DNA from: Cytophagaceae bacterium
GTDB taxonomy: Bacteria; Bacteroidota; Bacteroidia; Cytophagales; Spirosomataceae
Assembly: GCA_016722655.1 (NCBI GenBank)
Contig: JADKIR010000004.1
Location: 1,612,001-1,676,000, forward strand
Reading direction: 5' to 3'
DNA length: 64,000 nucleotides
The notes below the pieces were generated by a model. It did not search any database and was not told where the DNA came from. It was given only the letters and a program-made list of their open reading frames with translations. Both the position numbers and the translations under genes were made by a program. This document shows positions 10,720 through 18,721 of the stretch, one piece after another; within the stretch, counting starts at the first letter, position 1, and each line of letters begins with the position of its first letter.

Positions 10720-11691
10720 ATGAAAGCTAACAGATCAAATTCAATCATCACATTGTGTGTTAGTCTTGCATTATTTTCATGCGAAAATGGCGTTTTTGGG
10801 CCTAAAGGTGACATTAACGATACAAGCAAACCACAGGGAAATCTATCGGTTGCTATTACTGATGCCCCCATTGATCAGGCCGAAGTGACAGGTGCATTTG
10901 TGACTATTACCAGTGTTAAAGTGGACGGAAAAGCACTTTCTGGTTTTAAAGGACCTCAAACGGTTAACTTGTTGGCTCTTCAAAATGGTAACTCGCTTAA
11001 TCTGGGCACCCAATCAGTTGCTGCAGACCAATATTCCAAGCTTACTTTGGAGATTAATTCTGAAACAGACGCAAACGGTGTTGCTCCCGGAAGTTACATT
11101 ACCCTGGCTAATGGCACCAAAGAAAAACTGGAACTTTCGGGAAATGGCAAAACGGAGATTGAGCTAAAGCCAAAAAACTTTGAGGTTACCGAAAATGGTA
11201 ATACAGAGATTATTGTAGATTTTGATTTAAGAAAATCAATTAAGTCAAAAAATAATGATTACGCATTTGTAACACTCGGAGAGTTGAAATCGGGAGTGAG
11301 AGCAGAAGTAAAAGCACAGACAGGCACTCTGAAAGGAAAAATTGACAATTACGGGGCTATTGGGTCTAAAGTAATCGTTTATGCCTATCAGAAAGGTACT
11401 TTTAATGGAAATGCTGAAATCAACGGGCAGGGTAGTAGTGATATCAAATTTTCCAATGCCGTATCGAGTGCTGTGGCCGATGGCGGAGGAAACTTTACGC
11501 TGGCATTTCTACCTGCCGGAGAATATGAGATTTATGTGGAAAAACCGCAGTCAACAGGCCTGGGATTAGGAGTTAATACGCTTTTGGAGTTGACAAGTGA
11601 TACAAATTTAAAAGCCCTTGCCGTAAATGCCAATGCCCAAACTAACGTATCGCTTTCTGTAAAATTAGGTGGTATTTTGGGTTTTGATTGA
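10720..11691 (+). CDS. DUF4382-domain lipoprotein
   Basis: 323 residues. The N-terminus ends in a lipobox (SLALFSC), so it is probably anchored by lipid to a membrane. Residues about 40-190 match the DUF4382 pattern: LSVAITDAPIDQAEVTGAFV, then ITSVKVDGK, LLALQNGNSLNLG and VDFDLRKSIKSKN. The last third looks like a carboxypeptidase-regulatory-like beta sandwich (GNFTLAFLPAGEYEIYVEKP). These proteins have no established function. A monocistronic gene that converges on tsf, with a shared terminator between. Confidence 0.85.
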   Translation: MKANRSNSIITLCVSLALFSCENGVFGPKGDINDTSKPQGNLSVAITDAPIDQAEVTGAFVTITSVKVDGKALSGFKGPQTVNLLALQNGNSLNLGTQSVAADQYSKLTLEINSETDANGVAPGSYITLANGTKEKLELSGNGKTEIELKPKNFEVTENGNTEIIVDFDLRKSIKSKNNDYAFVTLGELKSGVRAEVKAQTGTLKGKIDNYGAIGSKVIVYAYQKGTFNGNAEINGQGSSDIKFSNAVSSAVADGGGNFTLAFLPAGEYEIYVEKPQSTGLGLGVNTLLELTSDTNLKALAVNANAQTNVSLSVKLGGILGFD

Positions 11692-11707
11692 TTTTAAATA
11701 AAAAAAA

Positions 11708-11731
11708 AGAGGAGTTTTGGCTCCTCTTTTT
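11708..11731. terminator. Bidirectional terminator between DUF4382 gene and tsf
   Basis: Stem AGAGGAG/CTCCTCT with a short TTTTGG-side loop, flanked by an A run on the left and a T run on the right, so it can stop transcription in both directions between the convergent genes. Confidence 0.8.
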
Positions 11732-11750
11732 AATATTTATTGGATAGGAA

Positions 11751-12584
11751 TTACCCAATCACAACTCTCTTAAATGAAGCGATTTTCGCACCTTTTACGG
11801 TTTTCTCAACCAAAGCAGCAATAGTCAAAGAAGGATCTTTTACAAACTCCTGGTTCAACAATGTTTGCTCTTTGTAGAATTTGTTCAGTTTACCCATTGC
11901 GATTTTCTCAAGCATAGCTTCAGGTTTTCCTTCCTGACGAGCCTGATCTTTACCAATTTCGATTTCTTTTTCTACAATAGCAGGATCAACATCACCTTTG
12001 TCAAGACCAACAGGCTTCATAGCAACGATTTGCATCGCAACGTCTTTTCCAAGATCATGTACATCAGCACCGCCAATGTTTTCGAAAGCTACAATTCCGG
12101 CTGCTTTTTTGTTGCTATGAATATAAGCCACAACTTGCTCGCCTTCAACATGGTGGAAAGCAGATACTACTATTTTCTCACCGATTTTACCAACCAATTC
12201 AGTGATATTTTCCTGAACTGATTTGCCGTTTTCCAGATTAAGACCTAAAAGTGTCTCTGCGTCTTTTGCATGGTGTTTTACACCAGCTTGCAAGATTTCA
12301 GCAGCAAGGTTTTTGAAGTCTTCAACGTTTGATACCGGCTCAGTTTCACATGCAAAAGCCAATACTTTGGCACTTTTTCCGCTATCACTTACATCTACCA
12401 ATACCACTCCTTCCGAAGTTTCATTATCTGCACGTTTGGCAGCCACTTTCTGACCTGCTTTACGCAATATTTCAACGGCTTTTTCAAAATCACCCTCAGC
12501 TTCAGTAAGGGCTTTTTTGCAATCCATCATTCCGGCTCCTGTTAATTGACGTAGTTTGTTTACGTCAGCTGCAGTAATATTCAT
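11751..12584 (-). CDS. tsf: Elongation factor Ts
   Basis: 277 residues. It exchanges GDP for GTP on EF-Tu in the cytoplasm. The N-terminal UBA-like module carries the family signature (VNKLRQLTGAGMMDCKKALTEAEGDFEKAVEILR, split here at about residues 9-42), followed by the dimerisation core with ETEPV and the C-terminal EQTLLNQEFVKDPSLTI module. It is the last gene of rplM-rpsI-rpsB-tsf. The spacer from rpsB holds hairpins that may adjust its expression. Confidence 0.97.
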   Translation of the reverse strand: MNITAADVNKLRQLTGAGMMDCKKALTEAEGDFEKAVEILRKAGQKVAAKRADNETSEGVVLVDVSDSGKSAKVLAFACETEPVSNVEDFKNLAAEILQAGVKHHAKDAETLLGLNLENGKSVQENITELVGKIGEKIVVSAFHHVEGEQVVAYIHSNKKAAGIVAFENIGGADVHDLGKDVAMQIVAMKPVGLDKGDVDPAIVEKEIEIGKDQARQEGKPEAMLEKIAMGKLNKFYKEQTLLNQEFVKDPSLTIAALVEKTVKGAKIASFKRVVIG

Positions 12585-12634
12585 TTTTATATTATTTTTA
12601 TGTAAATAAATTTTATGTCTTGTTTAAAACGAAC

Positions 12635-12684
12635 AGCCCAAAGCGACGCTTCGGGCTATTCAAGTATTATTTCGAAGCGAAATA
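12635..12684 (-). promoter_or_regulatory. Two hairpins in the rpsB-tsf spacer
   Basis: Arms at 12635-12645 and 12647-12657 (AGCCCAAAGCG with CGCTTCGGGCT) form a strong stem, and a second small stem, ATTTCG/CGAAAT (12669-12683), follows the rpsB stop directly. They lie between two co-oriented operon genes and could be an attenuator, a processing site or a partial terminator that lowers tsf relative to rpsB. No long U tract follows, so full termination is unlikely. Confidence 0.45.
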
Positions 12685-12689
12685 TTTTC

Positions 12690-13637
12690 TTATGCTTCTG
12701 CTTCCTCTGTTGAGGCTTCAGCTGCAGGAGCTTCAGGAGCGGCTTCTTCTGCTACTGGAGCAGCTTCAACTACAACTTCTTCTACAACCGGGGCCGCTTC
12801 AGCTTCAGGAGCTGCATCAGCAGTTTTTACTCTTTTTCTTTTACCACCTTCTGAAGATTCTTCACCTCTGTTTACTACTTCTCTGGCAGTATCAACGGCT
12901 CTTTTAGCATCTTCTTCTTCCTGAAGAGCGGCATTTTCTTTGTCAGTTTTTCTTTCAAGAATACCTTCTTCGATAGCCTTACCGATAGCAAGTGTAATCA
13001 ATGAAATCGATTTGTAAGCATCATCGTTAGATGGTATAGCAAAGTCAACGATTTCAGGATTTGAATTGGTATCGCACATGGCAACAACAGGAATACCCAA
13101 TCTTTTGGCTTCTGCTATAGCAAGGTGCTCACGTTTGATATCTACTACAAATATGGCAGCAGGAAGTCTTGAAAGGTCAGCTACACCACCCAACAATTTT
13201 TCCAATTTGGCTTTTTCACGACCCAGCATCAACTTTTCGCGTTTTGCGATGTTGCCGGCAGTGGCCTCGTCAGAAAGCATTTTGTCGATGTTGTTCATCT
13301 TCTTCAATGATTTCTTGATAGTAGTGAAGTTGGTCAACATACCACCCAACCATCTTTCAGTTACGAAAGGCATTTTAAGACGGTTAGCTTCTTCTGATAC
13401 TATTTCCTGAGCTTGTTTTTTGGTAGCTACAAACATCACTTTACGTCCTGAGCGAACTACGCTTTTAACGAATGCCTGAGCGGCAGCGATGGCTTCCAAT
13501 GATTGATTGAGGTCAATGATGTGAATCCCGTTTTTCTCCATGAAGATATAAGGAGCCATTCTTGGATCCCATTTACGGGTCAGGTGACCAAAGTGTACGC
13601 CTGCATCTAAGAGGTCTTTGTACTGAATTTGTGCCAT
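12690..13637 (-). CDS. rpsB: 30S ribosomal protein S2 with long acidic tail
   Basis: 315 residues from the ATG at 13637 (MAQIQYKDLLDAGVHFGH); the open frame extends 17 codons further upstream, but that extension matches no S2. Core signatures: GVHFGHLTRKWDPRM, FVATKKQAQEIV, WLGGMLTNF and RLGIPVVAMCDTNSNP. The last about 80 residues are a low-complexity tail: a charged linker with a KRKR patch, then an Ala/Glu/Pro/Val-rich stretch of repeated AAPVxEE-type units. E. coli S2 has about 241 residues and no such tail. Second to last gene in the operon. Confidence 0.97.
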   Translation of the reverse strand: MAQIQYKDLLDAGVHFGHLTRKWDPRMAPYIFMEKNGIHIIDLNQSLEAIAAAQAFVKSVVRSGRKVMFVATKKQAQEIVSEEANRLKMPFVTERWLGGMLTNFTTIKKSLKKMNNIDKMLSDEATAGNIAKREKLMLGREKAKLEKLLGGVADLSRLPAAIFVVDIKREHLAIAEAKRLGIPVVAMCDTNSNPEIVDFAIPSNDDAYKSISLITLAIGKAIEEGILERKTDKENAALQEEEDAKRAVDTAREVVNRGEESSEGGKRKRVKTADAAPEAEAAPVVEEVVVEAAPVAEEAAPEAPAAEASTEEAEA

Positions 13638-13739
13638 TTCGTTTGTTTTAATTGTAAAAAAATTTATTGAATTTGCAGCACAGCACATCGGGCACGATAA
13701 GTACTGTCTGGACGGATATAATTAATAATGGGCTAATTT

Positions 13740-13847
13740 GTTAATGTGCTAATTAAATTTACAACCTTTTGGTTTTTAGTTAATTAGAGCAATGTGCCTC
13801 ATTCAAGAAAATTAGCACATTACCGCATTGCCACATTAGCACATTAA
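13740..13847. repeat. Cluster of AATTAGCACATTAC repeats
   Basis: The rpsI-rpsB spacer holds one inverted copy (13740-13754) and two direct copies (13810-13823 and 13834-13847) of a short repeat with consensus AATTAGCACATTAC. The first and second can pair as a hairpin. The same repeat occurs four more times at 61180-61333, so it is a dispersed family. Confidence 0.75.
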
Positions 13848-13852
13848 TAATA

Positions 13853-14239
13853 TTAACGTTTCGAGAACTGGAATCTCTTACGTGCTTTGCGGCGACCGTA
13901 TTTTTTACGCTCAACCATACGCGAATCACGGGTTAAGAATCCTTCTTTTTTCAACGGAGGGCGGTTTTCAGTGTCTGCTTCGCACAATGCACGTGCGATT
14001 GCCATTCTTATGGCTTCAGCCTGACCTGCAATACCACCACCTCTTACGTTTACTTTCAAATCAAATTTTCCTGTAGCATTTACTGTATCAAATGCCTGAT
14101 TGAAAATAATCTGAAGTACTTCGGTAGGGAAGTAGTTTGACAATTCACGACCGTTTACCTTCACGTCACCTGTACCAGGTTTCATGTAAACACGGGCAAC
14201 GGCTGTTTTTCTTCTACCTACGGTATTAATTACCTGCAT
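13853..14239 (-). CDS. rpsI: 30S ribosomal protein S9
   Basis: 128 residues, full length. Signatures: NTVGRRKTAVARVYMKPG at the N-terminus, GGGIAGQAEAIRMAIARAL in the middle, and the basic end KKYGRRKARKRFQFSKR whose last residues reach the ribosomal P site. 25 bp after rplM, as usual for the L13-S9 pair. Confidence 0.98.
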   Translation of the reverse strand: MQVINTVGRRKTAVARVYMKPGTGDVKVNGRELSNYFPTEVLQIIFNQAFDTVNATGKFDLKVNVRGGGIAGQAEAIRMAIARALCEADTENRPPLKKEGFLTRDSRMVERKKYGRRKARKRFQFSKR

Positions 14240-14264
14240 TTTATTTTAATTTTTAAAATTCTAA

Positions 14265-14711
14265 TTAATTGATTTCGAGAGTGGTTGGTTGTTGAGCCTG
14301 ATGAGGGTGCTCACCGCCTTCATATACATAAAGGTTGGTGTAAAGTTTGCTGCCCAATCTGTTTTTTGGAAGCATACCTTTCACTGCCATCTCCACTACT
14401 TTTCTACCATCCTTAGCCATAAGCTCTTTAGGAGACGCGAAACGCTGTCCACCCGGATGACCTGTGTGACGAGTATAAACTTTATCAGTCATTTTTTTAC
14501 CGGTAAGTCTGATCTTCTCGGCATTGATGATGATTACGTTATCTCCACAGTCAACGTTTGGTGTGTATGATGTTTTGTTTTTTCCTTGCAGGATGTTGGC
14601 CACCTGACTAGACAAACGACCCAAAATTTTATTTGAGGCATCTACTACTACCCACTTTTTCTCGACGGTCTTGGCATTAGCCGAAATCGTTCTATAACTT
14701 AATTGATCCAC
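14265..14711 (-). CDS. rplM: 50S ribosomal protein L13
   Basis: 148 residues. The start is a GTG at 14711 (MDQLSYRTISANAKTVEKKW), which gives the N-terminus usual in Bacteroidota L13; no ATG is available in the conserved region. Signatures: WVVVDASNKILGRLSSQVA, PNVDCGDNVIIINAEKI and VYTRHTGHPGG. First gene of rplM-rpsI-rpsB-tsf, with a promoter about 200 bp upstream, so the mRNA has a long leader. Confidence 0.97.
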   Translation of the reverse strand: MDQLSYRTISANAKTVEKKWVVVDASNKILGRLSSQVANILQGKNKTSYTPNVDCGDNVIIINAEKIRLTGKKMTDKVYTRHTGHPGGQRFASPKELMAKDGRKVVEMAVKGMLPKNRLGSKLYTNLYVYEGGEHPHQAQQPTTLEIN

Positions 14712-14911
14712 GATTGCAATTTTTTATACGTTAATTAATCAATTTAAAAACACAATTCGCCGGGCATACCCAAATAGCTTTCGACTTTTTATGTTTTCTT
14801 TTCTAATTATAAGGTGCTTAAAAAACACAAAAATCAGGATCGGAACTTCCTCATTTCTTATAACTTACATAGCCTTTTTGGAGCGGGCAGCACCAAGAAG
14901 GCGGTATTTGG
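14712..14911 (-). promoter_or_regulatory. Long 5' leader of the rplM operon
   Basis: About 200 nt of untranslated mRNA between the predicted start point (near 14910) and the rplM GTG. The first part is GC-rich in an AT-rich context (a block read on the minus strand as CAGCCCCAAATACCGCC, then a CTTGGTGCTGCCCGCTCC-like stretch) and probably folded. Ribosomal-protein operons often regulate themselves through such leaders; whether this one does is inference. Confidence 0.4.
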
Positions 14912-14916
14912 GGCTG

Positions 14917-14947
14917 CAAAGATAGAAAAATGTTTTCTTATTACAAA
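14917..14947 (-). promoter_or_regulatory. Promoter of rplM-rpsI-rpsB-tsf
   Basis: On the minus strand: TTTG (14944-14947), exactly 19 nt, then TATCTTTG (14917-14924). This is a full match to the Bacteroidota primary-sigma promoter (TTTG-N19-TAnnTTTG). Confidence 0.75.
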
Positions 14948-15005
14948 TAATCACTCTAAAATTCTTAAGAAAATTTCAGGACATAATCATTTGGTAATAA
15001 AACAT

Positions 15006-15036
15006 TAAGCCCGGCACTCTTTCAAGGCCGGGCTTA
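15006..15036 (-). terminator. Terminator after the lipoprotein gene, repeat copy 1
   Basis: A 10-bp perfect stem (TAAGCCCGGC with GCCGGGCTTA) and an 11-nt loop. The whole 31-nt unit is repeated base for base at 15633-15663. Confidence 0.75.
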
Positions 15037-15057
15037 AAAGATTTTTACTATCAGCAT

Positions 15058-15543
15058 TTATTTATTAATTACTTCAATTTCAGTTATTCGAAATGGTAAA
15101 GCACTGTCATAAGATACTGGAGTATTGGTTGGTTCTTCCGGTTTGTCCCAGGTGTTTTTGAGTTTTTCGAAATTATCTTTTGAAATATATGTATTTCCAC
15201 TAACCCTCACTAATGTATTGCTTTTAAGATTTGCAGGTAAATTACAAGGCCTAAAACAACATAATCCACGTTTTTCTTTATATCCTGGAATGCTAAATGA
15301 AACTCTTGAAGACTTTTCTGACCAATTTAGGGTATCTCGCAATGACAATTCATAGGCTTTTGTTTCATCATCTCCGCTTATCCAATATTCCCCATTTTTT
15401 ACTGTAACCAGCACCACGGGATTTTCCGGATCACATATAGAAAATTCTTTGAGTATTTTCTTATCTTCAGAACAAGATAGAGAAATGATTAACACAAAAG
15501 AGGCGAAAAAAATATGTGATTTTATTTTCGGATTTGATTTCAT
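15058..15543 (-). CDS. Hypothetical lipoprotein
   Basis: 161 residues with a signal peptide and lipobox (FVLIISLSC, Cys at about residue 24), hence probably membrane-anchored outside the cytoplasm. The mature part has three further Cys (CDPENP and a CCFRPC cluster) that could form disulfides or bind metal. No family was recognised. The gene is bracketed by two identical terminator hairpins, suggesting that it arrived or was duplicated as a unit. Confidence 0.75.
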   Translation of the reverse strand: MKSNPKIKSHIFFASFVLIISLSCSEDKKILKEFSICDPENPVVLVTVKNGEYWISGDDETKAYELSLRDTLNWSEKSSRVSFSIPGYKEKRGLCCFRPCNLPANLKSNTLVRVSGNTYISKDNFEKLKNTWDKPEEPTNTPVSYDSALPFRITEIEVINK

Positions 15544-15632
15544 AAGTTGTTTATATTTAATTATTTGTTAAAAATATGTATGAATATTATAGTAAGCAAC
15601 AAATAATTATTTTACGGTTGGAAATAAAACAA

Positions 15633-15663
15633 TAAGCCCGGCACTCTTTCAAGGCCGGGCTTA
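15633..15663 (-). terminator. Terminator after leuA, repeat copy 2
   Basis: Identical over 31 nt to 15006-15036, with similar AAATAAAACA flanks on the left. It lies 20 bp downstream of the leuA stop. Confidence 0.75.
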
Positions 15664-15683
15664 AGCTTAAGGTTTAACAGATT

Positions 15684-16847
15684 TTATTGTTCTACTTCTT
15701 CGAGCATTGGTCTTACCAATCCTACCAAATCCTTATCATTTACTTCTTTTATTTTGTCAGCCAAAATCAGGAATTCATCATAAATTTCGTCAAGCTTTTC
15801 TTTAGTGGCTTTAAATCCAAGTAATTCCATCCGGTGTTTGATGGCATGGCGTCCACTTCTTGCAGTCAAAACTATGTCTGACTTATCCACGCCAACTTCC
15901 TGAGGCGTCATAATTTCATAGTTGAGGCTATGTTTCAGGAAGCCATCCTGGTGAATACCCGAAGAATGTGCAAAAGCATTTCTACCCACTATGGCTTTGT
16001 TGGCCTGCACGGGCATACGCATCGTTTTTGATACCAAATGGCTCAAAGGAGCAAGGTTTTCGGTTTTGATGTTGGTGTATAACCCCAAGTCCTTATGTAC
16101 TTTGAGGGTCATCACTACTTCTTCCAATGATGTATTGCCTGCTCTTTCACCAATTCCGTTGATGGTTACTTCCACTTGCCTTGCACCCGCCTGAATCCCG
16201 GCGATAGTATTGGCAGTGGCCATACCCAGGTCATTGTGGTTGTGCATTGACAATATGGCTTTGTCCACATTGGGAACATTATTTACAAGATAACTGATAC
16301 GCTCAAATGTTTGATTGGGCAGCAAATACCCGGTAGTGTCAGGAAGATTGACCACAGTAGCACCAGCTTTTATAACAGCTTCAGTGAGTCTGGCTAAAAA
16401 TTCGATATCTGCACGGCCAGCATCTTCGGCATAAAACTCCACGTCGTCGGTAAATTGCCTCGCATATTTTACAGCATCAACTCCTCTTTGTAAAATCTCG
16501 TCACGATTGCTGTTAAATTTATATTGAATATGAATGTCAGAAGATCCAATTCCCGTATGTATTCTTGACCTTTTTGCAGGTTTCAGGGCTTCGGCAGCCA
16601 CTTCTATATCTTTTTTTACGGCACGGGTTAGACCACACACGGTTGCGTTCTGCACTACTTTCGATATTGCTTCCACAGCTTTAAAATCGCCCGGGCTCGA
16701 AATCGGGAAACCGGCTTCAATGATATCTACTCCTAGCAGGTCGAGTTCACGTGCAATCATCAATTTTTCTTCAATATTTAATTGACATCCCGGCACTTGT
16801 TCACCATCTCTTAATGTAGTATCAAAGACAAAGATTTTCTGGCTCAT
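15684..16847 (-). CDS. leuA: 2-isopropylmalate synthase, short form
   Basis: 387 residues. It condenses acetyl-CoA with 2-oxoisovalerate, the first step of leucine synthesis. The TIM barrel has the signature DTTLRDGEQVPGCQ (about residues 9-22), the metal-binding HNHND (about 202-206) and NGIGERAGNTSLEEV. It stops right after the barrel and linker, lacking the about 130-residue C-terminal regulatory domain that binds leucine in long forms. Related enzymes (homocitrate or citramalate synthase) share these motifs, so the substrate is probable, not proved. No leuB, leuC or leuD nearby. Divergent from pyk. Confidence 0.85.
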   Translation of the reverse strand: MSQKIFVFDTTLRDGEQVPGCQLNIEEKLMIARELDLLGVDIIEAGFPISSPGDFKAVEAISKVVQNATVCGLTRAVKKDIEVAAEALKPAKRSRIHTGIGSSDIHIQYKFNSNRDEILQRGVDAVKYARQFTDDVEFYAEDAGRADIEFLARLTEAVIKAGATVVNLPDTTGYLLPNQTFERISYLVNNVPNVDKAILSMHNHNDLGMATANTIAGIQAGARQVEVTINGIGERAGNTSLEEVVMTLKVHKDLGLYTNIKTENLAPLSHLVSKTMRMPVQANKAIVGRNAFAHSSGIHQDGFLKHSLNYEIMTPQEVGVDKSDIVLTARSGRHAIKHRMELLGFKATKEKLDEIYDEFLILADKIKEVNDKDLVGLVRPMLEEVEQ

Positions 16848-17099
16848 GTTATATTTTTGTAAAATGTTTTAAAAAACGCGAAGCAAAAGTAAAGAAAAAA
16901 GGAAATCTGAAAAATTATTAAGTGGCGTATTACTCAAATTAGGAATAATATGCTATACTATTTACAACATTCTGAAATTTTATTCTGTAAGTGTAAACAT
17001 ATATTTTTATTTTTGCACCTTAATTGGAAATCATATAAGAACAAAAAACTGTTGTTTGGGAAATAATAAGCCATTTTGCAGAAAAATAACCTTTAGTTT

Positions 17100-18557
17100 A
17101 TGAATAAAAGAACAAAAATTGTTGCTACGGTAGGGCCTGTATCAGAGAGTGAAGAAATGCTTTTGGAACTGGCAAAAGCCGGAGTAAATGTATTCAGGTT
17201 AAATTTTTCACACGGAACACACGTTGATCACAAAGAAAGAATTGATAAAATCAGAAAGATAAATGCCGAGCATGGCTTCAACTGTGCCATTCTTCAGGAT
17301 TTGCAGGGACCTAAGATCAGGGTTGGAGAAATGGAGGGCGGTAATGCCGGAGTAATGCTGGTGGCTGGTCAAAAATTTATTTTTACCAATCAGGATGTAG
17401 TCGGTAATGCAGAAAGAGCAAGTACTCCATATAAAGGAATGTACCGTGATGTTACCATCGGTGACAGAATTTTGATGGACGACGGAAAACTCGAAGTTAA
17501 GGTTGTTGATATCGACAAAGAAAAACAGGAGGTAATCACTGAGATTATTTTTGGTGGATTGTTAAAACAAAAGAAAGGTGTTAATCTTCCCAATACTGCC
17601 ATCTCACAGCCATCGGTTACTGAAAAAGACTGGAAAGACCTTGATTTTGGATTGGCCAATGACGTTGACTGGATTGCACTTTCATTTGTAAGAACAGCCG
17701 AGGAAATCATAGAAATTAAGAATTATATAAAATCAAAGGGATCGCAGGCAAAAGTAATCGCTAAAGTAGAAAAGCCCGAAGCTATCCAGAATATGGATGC
17801 AATCGTTGAAGCTACCGATGCCGTTATGGTAGCCCGGGGTGATCTTGGGGTTGAAATTCCATCAGAAGAAGTACCTATTATCCAGAAAAAACTGATACAC
17901 GCCTGTCATCTGGCAGCTAAGCCTGTAATTGTGGCTACACAAATGCTAGAAAGTATGATAGAAAGCCCTACGCCTACAAGGGCTGAGGTAGGTGATGTAG
18001 CCAATGCAGTTTTGGATGGTGCCGATGCAGTAATGCTTAGTGCAGAGAGTGCTTCAGGCAAATATCCATTGCTTTCAGTCGAGACAATGGCCAAAACCAT
18101 CATGTATGTTGAGGAAAATGGCGATCCGGCCAGGCTTTATGCCCGTCATCATACAAGAGTAAGTAAAGACTATTATGAGTCTGTAAACAAAGACAATGAT
18201 AACGTAATCATGATGGGTTGTCGTCTGGCACGAGATCTTAATGTAAAAGCCATCATAGGGGTTACTTCATCGGGCTTTACAGCGTATCGGTTGTCTCACC
18301 ACAGACCAAAAGCCAATATTTATATTTTTACAAATAATGAAAAACTACTTACCCAGCTCAGCCTTTTCTGGGGTGTGGTGGCATTTAATGTAATTGCCCT
18401 GGAAGCAAAAAATGAATCTGAATTAATCGATAAAGCCAACAGGTTTTTAGTAGAAAAAGGGCTGATGCAAAAAGGGGACAAATATATCAACACCCTTTCG
18501 GTGCCATTGATGAGAGATAATCGCACCAATACCGTGAGATTGAGTATTGTGGAATAA
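17100..18557 (+). CDS. pyk: Pyruvate kinase
   Basis: 485 residues. It makes pyruvate and ATP from phosphoenolpyruvate at the end of glycolysis. Signatures: KIVATVGPVSESEEM near the N-terminus, VFRLNFSHGTH, the active-site VIAKVEKPEAIQNMD, VMVARGDLGVEIP (metal-binding) and VATQMLESMIESPTPTRAE. The C-terminal allosteric domain is complete. A TATTTTTG -7 box lies at 17008-17015. Own transcription unit with a terminator after it. Confidence 0.97.
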   Translation: MNKRTKIVATVGPVSESEEMLLELAKAGVNVFRLNFSHGTHVDHKERIDKIRKINAEHGFNCAILQDLQGPKIRVGEMEGGNAGVMLVAGQKFIFTNQDVVGNAERASTPYKGMYRDVTIGDRILMDDGKLEVKVVDIDKEKQEVITEIIFGGLLKQKKGVNLPNTAISQPSVTEKDWKDLDFGLANDVDWIALSFVRTAEEIIEIKNYIKSKGSQAKVIAKVEKPEAIQNMDAIVEATDAVMVARGDLGVEIPSEEVPIIQKKLIHACHLAAKPVIVATQMLESMIESPTPTRAEVGDVANAVLDGADAVMLSAESASGKYPLLSVETMAKTIMYVEENGDPARLYARHHTRVSKDYYESVNKDNDNVIMMGCRLARDLNVKAIIGVTSSGFTAYRLSHHRPKANIYIFTNNEKLLTQLSLFWGVVAFNVIALEAKNESELIDKANRFLVEKGLMQKGDKYINTLSVPLMRDNRTNTVRLSIVE

Positions 18558-18577
18558 GCATTAAACAAAATGAATTT

Positions 18578-18608
18578 CGCCCGGTTAATATTTTCCGGGC
18601 GTTTTTGT
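18578..18608 (+). terminator. Terminator after pyk
   Basis: Perfect 7-bp GC-rich stem CGCCCGG (18578-18584) with CCGGGCG (18595-18601), followed by TTTTTG and more T. Confidence 0.85.
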
Positions 18609-18721
18609 TTTAACCCCTGGCTTGAAATCTTAATAGCAACAGTTTTTAACAATAATTTTTATACATAAATTTTTAATCCTTATTTTTGCAGTCCAAAAAT
18701 TATTAAGCCAATAAACAGACT

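Noticed and set aside
13638..13688. Longer S2 protein starting at 13688
   Set aside because: The 17 extra codons match no S2; the conserved MAQIQYKDLL start is at 13637.
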